DNA from: Comamonadaceae bacterium
GTDB taxonomy: Bacteria; Pseudomonadota; Gammaproteobacteria; Burkholderiales; Burkholderiaceae
Reading direction: 5' to 3'
Length of the DNA: 9,685 nucleotides
NCBI GenBank assembly: GCA_947505915.1
Contig: CANNNH010000045.1
Location: 1-9,685, forward strand
This document shows positions 1-6,267 of the stretch, piece by piece. Each line of letters begins with the position of its first letter. Within the stretch, counting starts at the first letter, position 1. The notes under the pieces are model-generated. The model had not been told where the DNA came from. It saw only the letters and a program-made list of their open reading frames with translations, and ran no database searches. Made by a program: the position numbers and the translations under genes.

Positions 1-347
1 GCAAACACCGGCCCCAGCACGGTGCTGAATTCACTGGTACGTTGGTTGAACATGCGCGTTCCCACCAAGTCGGCAGGCAACAGGTCGGGCGTGAATTGGA
101 CTCGTTTGAAAACGCCGTGCACCGCTTGTGCGAGCGTGTTGACGGTGAGTGTTTTGGCTAAACCGGGGACGCCTTCAATCAGCAAATGGCCTTGCGCCAG
201 AATGGCCACCAAAATGCGCTCGAGAAAGTGGTCTTGCCCGACCACCACGCGCTTGACCTCATAGAGCACACGCTCCATCAGGGCGGCCGTGTCAGGCGAC
301 GCCGGTGCGATGCCAGCGCGGTTCCAGGTTTGCGAAGACTGATCCAT
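1..347 (-). CDS. MoxR-family AAA+ ATPase, N-terminal part (runs off left edge)
   Basis: Reading the minus strand from the ATG at 347 gives 115 codons with no stop, and the gene continues past base 1. Residues 24-50 resemble the MoxR lead-in (VKRVVVGQDHFLERILVAIL). A Walker A P-loop, GVPGLAKT, is at residues 59-66, and the MoxR-typical stretch RVQFTPDLLPADLVG follows around residue 85. Walker B, the sensors and the lid domain would lie outside the window. MoxR proteins are cytoplasmic ATPases that act as chaperones or metal/cofactor-insertion helpers, usually with VWA-domain partners. The gene follows the serine protease by 24 bases on the same strand, so the two are probably cotranscribed. 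A VWA protein gene diverges just beyond. The ribosome site is weak (only GCGAG about 7 bases upstream), but no other in-frame ATG suits the family N-terminus. The family call is firm; the specific client is unknown. Confidence 0.93.
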   Translation of the reverse strand, partial: MDQSSQTWNRAGIAPASPDTAALMERVLYEVKRVVVGQDHFLERILVAILAQGHLLIEGVPGLAKTLTVNTLAQAVHGVFKRVQFTPDLLPADLVGTRMFNQRTSEFSTVLGPVF

Positions 348-371
348 GTGCTGCTCGCTTTCTCAAAAAAA

Positions 372-1286
372 TTAAAACGGTGGAACGCCCAAGGCCGTGC
401 CGGCGCTCTCGATGGTGGCTGCAAAAGCAATGCCGATGAAGGTTCGTGCGCTGGTGGGATTGAGAATGGCCGTGACGACGCCGATCACTTCGCCCGACAT
501 ATTCACCAGCGGCCCGCCCGAATTACCCGGGTTGGCCGCGGCGTCAAATTGAATCAGTCCCCGCAAGACCGACGCACCTTCATTGCGAAACTCCCGGTTC
601 ATGCCTGAAATGACTCCCGCAGAAACAGAAGGACCAATGCCAAAGGGAAAGCCCACCGCCACCACTTCGTCGCCGGGCATCAGCTTACCTGTGCTGCCTA
701 AAGTGGCCGGTTGCAAGTCGTCCGGAATCTTGACGGCTTTGATGACGGCCAGATCGTTTTCTGGTTGCACGGCCACCACGGTGGCCTCCGCTTCAAAGCC
801 GTCGGCAAATGTGACTATGAGTTTTTTGGAACCCTGGACCACATGCAAGTTGGTGAGGATCACACCCTCTTCACTGATGACGACGCCCGAACCCACACCA
901 TTTTGTTTTTCTTCACCCTTGGGGTCTTTGGGGTCGTCTGAAAATCCACGCACGCGCACCACCGATGGGCCGATGGTTTGGGCCGCACGCATGGCGCGTG
1001 AGGGTAATTCTTGTGTGCTCAGTGTGTGCAGCACGGCGGCGTTGATGTCGTCTTGTGTGAGTGCGCGCTGCGAGGGCAGGCTGAGCAGCAACACCCCGAA
1101 AATGGCGGTGGCCGTCAACACGCCGGCAAAAAAAAGCGCCACCTGAGGGTGACGTTGCCAGATGCGCCAACGGGACAGTGGAACCGGGGACGGCGATGCG
1201 TCAGCCGGTGAGAATGAATCGGGGGCAGCGGACCGATGTGCGGGACGACTGCTGTAAAGCGCGGCGCGTTTCATGCCATAAACCAT
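372..1286 (-). CDS. Membrane-anchored trypsin-like serine protease (HtrA/DegP-type, no PDZ domain)
   Basis: The 304-residue product has a Pro/Ser-rich basic N-terminus (residues 5-45), then one hydrophobic segment at about 49-70 that should anchor it in the inner membrane with the protease in the periplasm. The catalytic triad is intact: His148 in TNLHVV, Asp178 in ENDLAVIK and Ser256 in NPGNSGGPL. The chain ends about 48 residues after the Ser, so the C-terminal PDZ domain of DegP/DegQ/DegS is absent. Without a PDZ domain, substrate recognition or activation must differ from classical HtrA proteins. The start is uncertain: ATG at 1286 and ATG at 1274 (residue 5) are both possible and neither has a good ribosome site. 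It heads a minus-strand pair with the MoxR ATPase and diverges from the VWA gene. A role in envelope protein quality control is inferred from the family and neighbours. Confidence 0.9.
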   Translation of the reverse strand: MVYGMKRAALYSSRPAHRSAAPDSFSPADASPSPVPLSRWRIWQRHPQVALFFAGVLTATAIFGVLLLSLPSQRALTQDDINAAVLHTLSTQELPSRAMRAAQTIGPSVVRVRGFSDDPKDPKGEEKQNGVGSGVVISEEGVILTNLHVVQGSKKLIVTFADGFEAEATVVAVQPENDLAVIKAVKIPDDLQPATLGSTGKLMPGDEVVAVGFPFGIGPSVSAGVISGMNREFRNEGASVLRGLIQFDAAANPGNSGGPLVNMSGEVIGVVTAILNPTSARTFIGIAFAATIESAGTALGVPPF

Positions 1287-1305
1287 ATCACAGCCAGCGG
1301 TGATA
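1286..1305. promoter_or_regulatory. Inverted repeat in the divergent protease/VWA intergenic region
   Basis: TATCAC at 1286-1291 and GTGATA at 1300-1305 are perfect 6-base inverted arms around an 8-base spacer. They lie in the 55-base gap that must hold signals for both diverging genes, and the left arm abuts the longer protease start codon. This could be an operator for a shared regulator. Arms this short occur by chance fairly often, and I could not place convincing -35/-10 pairs in either direction. Confidence 0.2.
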
Positions 1306-1341
1306 CAGTGGCCGTGTCATTCACGAAGTCCCCTGAAGAAC

Positions 1342-2400
1342 ATGCATTTTCTTTGGCCCGAAGCGCTTTGGTCCTTGCTGCTCTTGCCTGTGTTGTTGCT
1401 CGGCTACAGGTGGATGCTGCGTCGCCGGCGCAAAGTGGCGGTGATTTACCCATCGCTCTCACTCATCCTGCCGGCCATGGGAAAAGGCCAGCGCTTTCGT
1501 CGCCACATTCCCCCCGCTTTGTTGCTCGCTGCATTGGCTGCCGCTTTGATGGGTGCTGCGCGCCCAAGCGCCCAAGTGGTGCTCCCGGCGGACTACCTGA
1601 CGCTGGTGCTGGCCATGGATGTATCGCGCAGCATGCTGGCGCAAGACGTCAAGCCCAGTCGTATTGAGGCATCGCAGGCTGCGGTGAAAGCTTTTTTACA
1701 AGAGCTCCCGCCGGATGTGCGTGTGGGTATTGTTTCGTTTGCCGGCAATGCACAACTGGTGCAACAAATCACCGACAACAAAGAAGACTTGATCGCTTCT
1801 ATTGACCGATTTCAGCTGCAAAGAGGCACGGCCACCGGCAGCGGTTTGCTGGTGGCGCTTAACACCTTGCTGCCTGACGCCGGCATTGATCTGGAGTCGA
1901 CTTTGTTTGGACGCGACTTCCGTGGTTACGGCAACTCCGGCGGCGGGCAGTCGCTGGATCAGCGCACAGCCAAACCACCCCCCATTGAACGCACCCCTGT
2001 GCCGGTGGGTTCATACACCGGCGGCGCCATCGTGTTGCTGTCGGACGGACGTCGCACCGTTGGACCTGATCCACTTGAAGCGGCCAAACTGGCTGCCAGC
2101 CGGGGCGTGCGTGTTTATACAGTGGCGTTTGGTACGGCTGAAGGTGTGATACCGGGGATGGAAGGCTGGTCGTTTTACGCCCGGGTGGATGAAGAATCAC
2201 TCAAGGCCATGGCCAAAATCACCGGCGCCGAGTTTTTTCGTGCGTCCAATGCGACGGACTTGAAGAATATTTACGAGCACCTTTCTTCCAAGTTCACCCT
2301 TGAGCGTCGCGACACCGAAGTGACAGCTCTTTTTGCGGGCCTGTGCCTGCTGCTGGTGCTCAGTGCAATGGGTCTGTCGCTGCATTGGTACCGTCGCTGA
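1342..2400 (+). CDS. VWA-domain membrane protein, BatA-like
   Basis: The 352-residue protein begins MHFLWPEALWSLLLLPVLLL, a typical start for BatA/BatB-type proteins, so ATG 1342 is preferred over the in-frame ATG at 1300, which overlaps the divergent promoter region. Membrane segments are at about residues 8-23, 57-74 and 329-349. The VWA domain lies between the last two, probably facing the periplasm. The metal-ion-dependent adhesion site is complete: Asp93-x-Ser95-x-Ser97 (DVSRS), Thr163 (RGTATGSG) and Asp235 (LLSDGRRT). A Gly/Pro-rich insert at about residues 183-225 separates the Thr and Asp elements. VWA proteins of this type bind partners through a divalent metal and are commonly paired with MoxR ATPases, one of which is encoded divergently here. 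The TatD gene follows after 34 bases. The ribosome site is weak (GAAGAA). The family call is strong; the exact function is unknown. Confidence 0.92.
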   Translation: MHFLWPEALWSLLLLPVLLLGYRWMLRRRRKVAVIYPSLSLILPAMGKGQRFRRHIPPALLLAALAAALMGAARPSAQVVLPADYLTLVLAMDVSRSMLAQDVKPSRIEASQAAVKAFLQELPPDVRVGIVSFAGNAQLVQQITDNKEDLIASIDRFQLQRGTATGSGLLVALNTLLPDAGIDLESTLFGRDFRGYGNSGGGQSLDQRTAKPPPIERTPVPVGSYTGGAIVLLSDGRRTVGPDPLEAAKLAASRGVRVYTVAFGTAEGVIPGMEGWSFYARVDEESLKAMAKITGAEFFRASNATDLKNIYEHLSSKFTLERRDTEVTALFAGLCLLLVLSAMGLSLHWYRR

Positions 2401-2434
2401 ACAATCGACGAACTCACCCTGCGGCTCACTCCTC

Positions 2435-3274
2435 ATGAGTTTGTGGATAGACACCCATTGCCACCTGGACGCGGCCGAGTTCCATGCCGACTCGCTGGCC
2501 GTGCGTGCGCGGGCGCGTCAGGCGGGTGTCGGGCGCCTGGTGATACCGGGCGTAGCGGTGAGCAACTTTCAGGCGGTGCGCGAGCTGGCGCACCTGGGCG
2601 GTGATGCCTATGCGCTGGGCATTCACCCTTTGTATGTGGCGCAGTCAGTCGATGCCGACCTGGCCACCCTGGCCGCTGAGCTGACGCTGCGGCTGGAAGA
2701 TCCGCGGCTGGTGGCGGTCGGCGAGATCGGGCTGGATTTTTTTGTACCTGAGTTGCAGCTGAGTCCGTTAAGGGAAAAGCAGGAGATGTTTTACCGTGCG
2801 CAGCTTTTGCTGGCGCGCCGGCATGGGCTCCCGGTGATCTTGCATGTGCGGCGTTCGGCCGACCGGCTGCTCAAGCATTTGCGTGAGCTGGCGCCATCCG
2901 GCGGCTGGCACGGCATTGCCCATGCTTTTAACGGCAGTGCCCAGCAGGCCCAGGCTTTCATCGACCTGGGCTTGAAGCTCGGTTTTGGCGGCGCCATGAG
3001 TTTTGAGGCGGCGCGGCAGATCAGGCAACTGGCCACTGAGCTGCCACTTCAGGCGCTGGTGCTGGAAACCGATGCACCCGACATACCCCCGCAGTGGCTC
3101 TATCAGACCGCGGATGCCCGGGCCGCTGGCGCAGCGCAGGGACGCAATGAGCCGGGGGAGCTGCCGCGCATTGCCCAGGTGCTGGCCGGTTTGCGCGGCA
3201 TGCCCATCGAGGCGCTGGCCCGGGCCTGCACGGCCAATGCGCTGGCGGCATTGCCGCGTTTGAGCCAGCTCTGA
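2435..3274 (+). CDS. TatD-family metal-dependent hydrolase (YjjV/YcfH-like)
   Basis: The 279-residue product has the ordered metal ligands of the TatD amidohydrolase-fold family: His8 and His10 in DTHCHLD, Glu97 in VGEIGLDFF, His137 in ILHVRRS, His163 in GIAHAFNGS and Asp213 in LETDAPDIPP. RNEPGELPRIA near residues 237-247 is also typical. Family members are cytoplasmic TIM-barrel enzymes with metal-dependent DNase or other phosphodiesterase/hydrolase activity; the name does not imply a part in Tat protein export. The length is close to the usual 255-280 residues. ATG 2435 is chosen because the homologous region begins at SLWIDTHCH. The frame is open further upstream to 2333, but that part overlaps the VWA gene and looks like shadow sequence. 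No clear ribosome site is visible, so translation may be coupled to the VWA gene 34 bases upstream. The precise substrate cannot be read from the sequence. Confidence 0.93.
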   Translation: MSLWIDTHCHLDAAEFHADSLAVRARARQAGVGRLVIPGVAVSNFQAVRELAHLGGDAYALGIHPLYVAQSVDADLATLAAELTLRLEDPRLVAVGEIGLDFFVPELQLSPLREKQEMFYRAQLLLARRHGLPVILHVRRSADRLLKHLRELAPSGGWHGIAHAFNGSAQQAQAFIDLGLKLGFGGAMSFEAARQIRQLATELPLQALVLETDAPDIPPQWLYQTADARAAGAAQGRNEPGELPRIAQVLAGLRGMPIEALARACTANALAALPRLSQL

Positions 3275-3287
3275 GGGCGGTCACAAT
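3260..3287 (+). promoter_or_regulatory. Possible sigma-70 promoter for the SpeE-like gene
   Basis: TTGAGC at 3260-3265 (4 of 6 consensus bases) is followed after 16 bases by CACAAT at 3282-3287 (4 of 6). Transcription would begin near 3294, leaving a leader of about 47 bases to the ATG at 3341. The -35 element lies inside the end of the TatD gene. Both boxes are weak, and readthrough from the TatD gene is an alternative. Confidence 0.27.
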
Positions 3288-3327
3288 AGCGCAGCCTGGC
3301 TGTCCCGGCGCAATGCTTTGAACACAC

Positions 3328-3333
3328 AGGAAA
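3328..3333 (+). promoter_or_regulatory. Ribosome binding site of the SpeE-like gene
   Basis: AGGAAA lies 7 bases ahead of the ATG at 3341. This spacing supports that start codon over the internal ATG four codons later. Confidence 0.6.
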
Positions 3334-3340
3334 CGATCTG

Positions 3341-4111
3341 ATGGCCCGCAATATGGATGCTTCTGGCGCTGCCGGCGATTTACCCGAGGTCAATTTTTCT
3401 GACTACAGGGACATTCGTTTTTTGCACCTGGGCACGGAATGGGTGCAGGGCTCGATGTTGATGGACGCGCCCTTTGATATTCAACTTGAATATGTCCAGC
3501 GCATGATGGTATGGCTGCTGTTTGTGGACCCGGCGGCGGTGTCGGGCCTGCACAGCATGCAGCTGGGCTTGGGCTCTGCGGCGCTGACCAAGTTTTGTTA
3601 CAAAAAACTGCGCATGCGCAGCACCGCCATTGAAATCAACCCTCAGGTGGTGGCCGCTTGCCGCTTGTGGTTCAAGTTGCCGGCCGACGACAGACGCTTG
3701 CAGGTGCTGCTGGCCGACGCCGGGCGCGAGATCAAAAAAGACGGTCATCGGGGCACCGTCGATGCCTTGCAGGTGGATCTGTATGACCACGAGGCAGCCG
3801 CGCCTGTGCTCGACAGTGCCGCCTTTTATGCCGACTGCCGCCGGCTGCTGACGGACGAGGGCATGATGACTGTCAACTTGTTTGGCCGCGATGCGAGCTT
3901 TGAGAGTTCGCTGGACAAAATAGCCGACGTCTTCGGGGCTGAGTCGGTGTGGGTTTTCAAGCCCACCCGTGAAGGCAACGCCGTGGTGGCAGCGCAGCGC
4001 CATGGCAGCCGACCGGGACGCGAGATCTTGCAGCAGCGTGCCGAGGAGGTGGAGTCGCGCTGGGGTTTACCCGCATGTAAATGGCTCAGGTTGTTCAAAC
4101 CGCTGGTTTGA
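3341..4111 (+). CDS. Spermidine-synthase-like (SpeE-fold) SAM-dependent methyltransferase-type protein
   Basis: The 256-residue product has the Rossmann core of the spermidine synthase/SpeE superfamily. Motif I is MQLGLGSAALTKF at about residues 73-85, followed by the acidic strand TAIEINPQVV with Glu98, the LLADAGREI turn with Asp126, and a VDLYD strand at 145-149, where aminopropyltransferases carry their catalytic Asp loop. A second acidic/hydrophobic strand, MMTVNLFG, closes the core. In true spermidine synthases motif I reads GGGDG and its Asp helps bind substrate; here it is LGLGSA. The protein is also slightly shorter than usual, with a reduced N-terminal beta domain. It therefore probably binds SAM or decarboxylated SAM, but polyamine synthesis is not supported. 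It lies 66 bases after the TatD gene, with its own ribosome site and possible promoter. Automated tools may label it spermidine synthase; I would call it SpeE-like, function unknown. Confidence 0.82.
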   Translation: MARNMDASGAAGDLPEVNFSDYRDIRFLHLGTEWVQGSMLMDAPFDIQLEYVQRMMVWLLFVDPAAVSGLHSMQLGLGSAALTKFCYKKLRMRSTAIEINPQVVAACRLWFKLPADDRRLQVLLADAGREIKKDGHRGTVDALQVDLYDHEAAAPVLDSAAFYADCRRLLTDEGMMTVNLFGRDASFESSLDKIADVFGAESVWVFKPTREGNAVVAAQRHGSRPGREILQQRAEEVESRWGLPACKWLRLFKPLV

Positions 4112-4174
4112 TAGGTGAAAGCCACATGAACGCGCTGCGCATTTACATGCACAATCCAAAAGTTCTATTAATTT

Positions 4175-4180
4175 AAGGGG
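4175..4180 (+). promoter_or_regulatory. Ribosome binding site supporting the GTG start of tctB
   Basis: AAGGGG sits 7 bases before GTG 4188. No ATG occurs in the reading frame at a suitable position, and the next internal Met is residue 14 inside the first membrane segment. This site decides the start. Confidence 0.7.
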
Positions 4181-4187
4181 ACCATCC

Positions 4188-4676
4188 GTGAATATCAAAA
4201 GTCAAAAAGACTTTGTTTCCGGGCTCATGTTCATGGGCATCGGTGGGGCTTTTGCCTGGGGCGCTACAGCTTACTCGTTGGGGACTGGCGCCCGCATGGG
4301 GCCTGGTTATTTCCCGCTCTTGCTGGGCGTGATGATGACCGTTCTGGGCGCCGTCATTACCTTCAACTCGCTGGTCATTGAACGGGCAGGTGGCGACAAG
4401 ATCGGCAAGTGGGCTTACAAGCCGCTGTTCTTCATCATCGCTGCCAACCTGATCTTTGGTATTTGTTTGGGCGGCCTGCCTTCCATCAAGCTGCCGACCA
4501 TGGGCATGATTTTTGGCATCTATGTCCTGACCTTCATTGCCAGCATGGCTGAAGGCGGCTGGAAGGTGAAAACCACCTTCATCCTTGCCACCTCCTTGGC
4601 TGTCATCAGTTATGTGGCTTTTGTGAAAGTTCTCAAGCTGCAGTTCCCGGTTTGGCCTACTTTCATCACCGGCTAA
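4188..4676 (+). CDS. tctB: TctB-family small membrane subunit of a tripartite tricarboxylate transporter
   Basis: The 162-residue protein starts at a GTG with a good ribosome site. It is mostly hydrophobic, with membrane segments at about residues 11-30, 41-63, 79-97, 104-121 and 128-147; the usual family count is four, so one of these may be a half-helix. The family signature region, SLGTGARMGPGYFPLLLG, spans about residues 30-47. The length matches TctB proteins (about 140-170). TctB is the poorly conserved small inner-membrane partner of TctA in sodium-driven, binding-protein-dependent uptake of tri- and dicarboxylates and related organic acids. Its stop codon overlaps the tctA ribosome site, so the two should be cotranslated. 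The substrate cannot be predicted because the binding protein that sets specificity is not in the window. Confidence 0.93.
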   Translation: MNIKSQKDFVSGLMFMGIGGAFAWGATAYSLGTGARMGPGYFPLLLGVMMTVLGAVITFNSLVIERAGGDKIGKWAYKPLFFIIAANLIFGICLGGLPSIKLPTMGMIFGIYVLTFIASMAEGGWKVKTTFILATSLAVISYVAFVKVLKLQFPVWPTFITG

Positions 4677-4680
4677 GGAG
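4675..4680 (+). promoter_or_regulatory. Ribosome binding site of tctA overlapping the tctB stop
   Basis: AAGGAG at 4675-4680 shares its first two bases with the TAA stop of tctB and lies 8 bases before ATG 4689. The overlap points to coupled translation of the two subunits. Confidence 0.75.
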
Positions 4681-4688
4681 ACAAGAAC

Positions 4689-6200
4689 ATGGAATTGCTT
4701 GCAAATTTGTCGCTGGGTTTTGGGGTGGCGTTCACGCCCATCAACCTGCTTTACGCTTTCATCGGAGTCGTGCTGGGCACGCTCATTGGTGTGTTGCCGG
4801 GCATCGGCCCTGTGGCCACCATCGCCATGCTGCTGCCGGCTACGTACGCGCTGCCACCCGTGTCGGCACTCATCATGCTGGCCGGTATTTACTACGGCGC
4901 CCAGTACGGTGGCTCGACCACTGCCATCTTGGTGAACCTGCCAGGCGAATCGTCATCGGTGGTGACCTGTATTGACGGCTACCAGATGGCCCGAAAGGGT
5001 CGAGCGGGGCCCGCCCTGGCTGCGGCCGGTATGGGTTCGTTCTTCGCAGGTTGCGTGGGCACGCTGATTCTGGCGGCCTTTGCGGCCCCGCTGACTGAGC
5101 TGGCTTTTAAATTCGGCCCTGCTGAATACTTCGCCTTGATGGTTCTGGGCCTGATTGGCGCTGTGGTGCTGGCTTCGGGTTCGCTGCTCAAGGCGATTGC
5201 CATGATCGTGCTGGGTTTGTTGCTGGGCCTGATCGGCACCGACGTGAATTCCGGCGTGGCGCGTTTCAGTTTTGACATTCCAGAGCTCACCGACGGCATC
5301 GGTTTTGTGGTGATTGCCATGGGCGTCTTCGGCTACGGAGAGATCATCTCCAACCTGGCCAAGCCTGAAGACGACCGTGAAGTCTTCACGGCCAAGGTGA
5401 CTGGTTTGTTCCCCACCAAGGACGATTTCAAGAAGATGGCGCCGGCTGTGCTGCGTGGAACTTTCCTGGGTTCGGCGCTGGGTATTTTGCCCGGTGGCGG
5501 CGCTTTGCTGGCGGCTTTCGCTGCTTATGCCATGGAAAAGAAAATCGGCACCAAGCCCGGCGAAATTCCGTTTGGTCAGGGCAATATCCGCGGTGTTGCA
5601 GCACCAGAGTCGGCCAACAATGCGGGCTCACAAACCTCCTTCATCCCCTTGCTGACGCTGGGCATTCCGCCCAACGCCGTGATGGCTTTGATGGTGGGCG
5701 CCATGACGATCCACAACATCCAGCCCGGCCCTCAGGTCATGACCAGCAACCCCGAGCTGTTCTGGGGTCTGATCGCCTCCATGTGGATCGGCAATGCGAT
5801 GCTGGTCATCTTGAACCTGCCGCTGATCGGCATCTGGATCAAGCTGCTGACTGTGCCTTACCGTTTCTTATTCCCGGCCATTGTGCTGTTCTGCGCGATC
5901 GGTGTGTTCTCTACCAACAACAACACCTTCGACGTGTGGATGGTCGGCATCTTCGGTGTGGTGGGTTACCTGTTCGTCAAGCTCGGTTGCGAACCCGCAC
6001 CTTTGCTGCTGGGCTTCATTCTGGGCCCCATGATGGAAGAAAATCTGCGCCGCGCGCTGCTTTTGTCACGCGGTGACTGGAGTGTGTTTGTGACGCGTCC
6101 GCTGTCTGCCAGTTTGCTGGCTGCCGGCGCTTTGTTGTTGGTGATCGTGCTGCTGCCGTCCATCAAGAGCAAGCGTGAAGAGGCGTTTGTCGAAGAGTGA
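4689..6200 (+). CDS. tctA: TctA-family large permease subunit of a tripartite tricarboxylate transporter
   Basis: The 503-residue polytopic protein covers the whole TctA family length (about 500) and has around a dozen hydrophobic segments. Its two halves carry matching signature motifs, as expected of the family's internal repeat: GVLPGIGP at 34-41 pairs with GILPGGGA at 265-272. YGGSTTAILVNLPGE at 73-87 corresponds to the NNAGSQTSFIPLLTLGIPP stretch at about 310-328. These conserved Gly/Pro/Asn loops are thought to line the ion and substrate path. TctA forms the inner-membrane translocation unit with TctB and receives substrate from a periplasmic TctC/Bug protein. No TctC or tctDE regulatory genes are visible, so the system either uses a binding protein encoded elsewhere or one outside the window. 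A terminator follows 17 bases after the stop. The reading frame looks intact throughout. Confidence 0.97.
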   Translation: MELLANLSLGFGVAFTPINLLYAFIGVVLGTLIGVLPGIGPVATIAMLLPATYALPPVSALIMLAGIYYGAQYGGSTTAILVNLPGESSSVVTCIDGYQMARKGRAGPALAAAGMGSFFAGCVGTLILAAFAAPLTELAFKFGPAEYFALMVLGLIGAVVLASGSLLKAIAMIVLGLLLGLIGTDVNSGVARFSFDIPELTDGIGFVVIAMGVFGYGEIISNLAKPEDDREVFTAKVTGLFPTKDDFKKMAPAVLRGTFLGSALGILPGGGALLAAFAAYAMEKKIGTKPGEIPFGQGNIRGVAAPESANNAGSQTSFIPLLTLGIPPNAVMALMVGAMTIHNIQPGPQVMTSNPELFWGLIASMWIGNAMLVILNLPLIGIWIKLLTVPYRFLFPAIVLFCAIGVFSTNNNTFDVWMVGIFGVVGYLFVKLGCEPAPLLLGFILGPMMEENLRRALLLSRGDWSVFVTRPLSASLLAAGALLLVIVLLPSIKSKREEAFVEE

Positions 6201-6217
6201 CACGCCCCGCCTGACCC

Positions 6218-6247
6218 AAAACGGCGCTTTCGGGCGCCGTTTTTTTT
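6218..6247 (+). terminator. Rho-independent terminator after tctA
   Basis: AAAACGGCGC at 6218-6227 pairs perfectly with GCGCCGTTTT at 6234-6243 around a 6-base loop, and the right side continues into an uninterrupted run of T through 6247. The GC-rich core plus U-tract is a textbook terminator. It separates the tctBA unit from the downstream gamma-glutamyltransferase gene. Confidence 0.92.
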
Positions 6248-6267
6248 ATCCATTGCACAATTGACGT

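Noticed and set aside
1300..1341. Longer N-terminus for the VWA protein from ATG 1300
   Set aside because: The added residues do not resemble the family, and this start would fall inside the divergent control region. MHFLWPEALW at 1342 matches the usual start.
2333..2434. Longer N-terminus for the TatD protein from ATG 2333
   Set aside because: The extra 34 residues are Cys/Trp-rich shadow sequence of the VWA gene and precede the conserved DTHCH start region.
3380..4003. Minus-strand open frame (207 codons) opposite the SpeE-like gene
   Set aside because: It is rich in His/Gln/Arg, as expected of antisense GC-rich coding sequence. No family features or ribosome site were seen.
4142..4171. 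Promoter-like TTTACA / TATTAA pair with an 18-base spacer ahead of tctB
   Set aside because: Transcription would start near 4178, which would cut off the ribosome site at 4175-4180. The boxes look good, but the geometry is wrong for this start codon.
4652..4975. Plus-strand open frame overlapping the tctB end and tctA start
   Set aside because: It lies out of frame within tctA, with His/Arg/Ala-rich sequence and no motif. The tctA frame is clearly the coding one.
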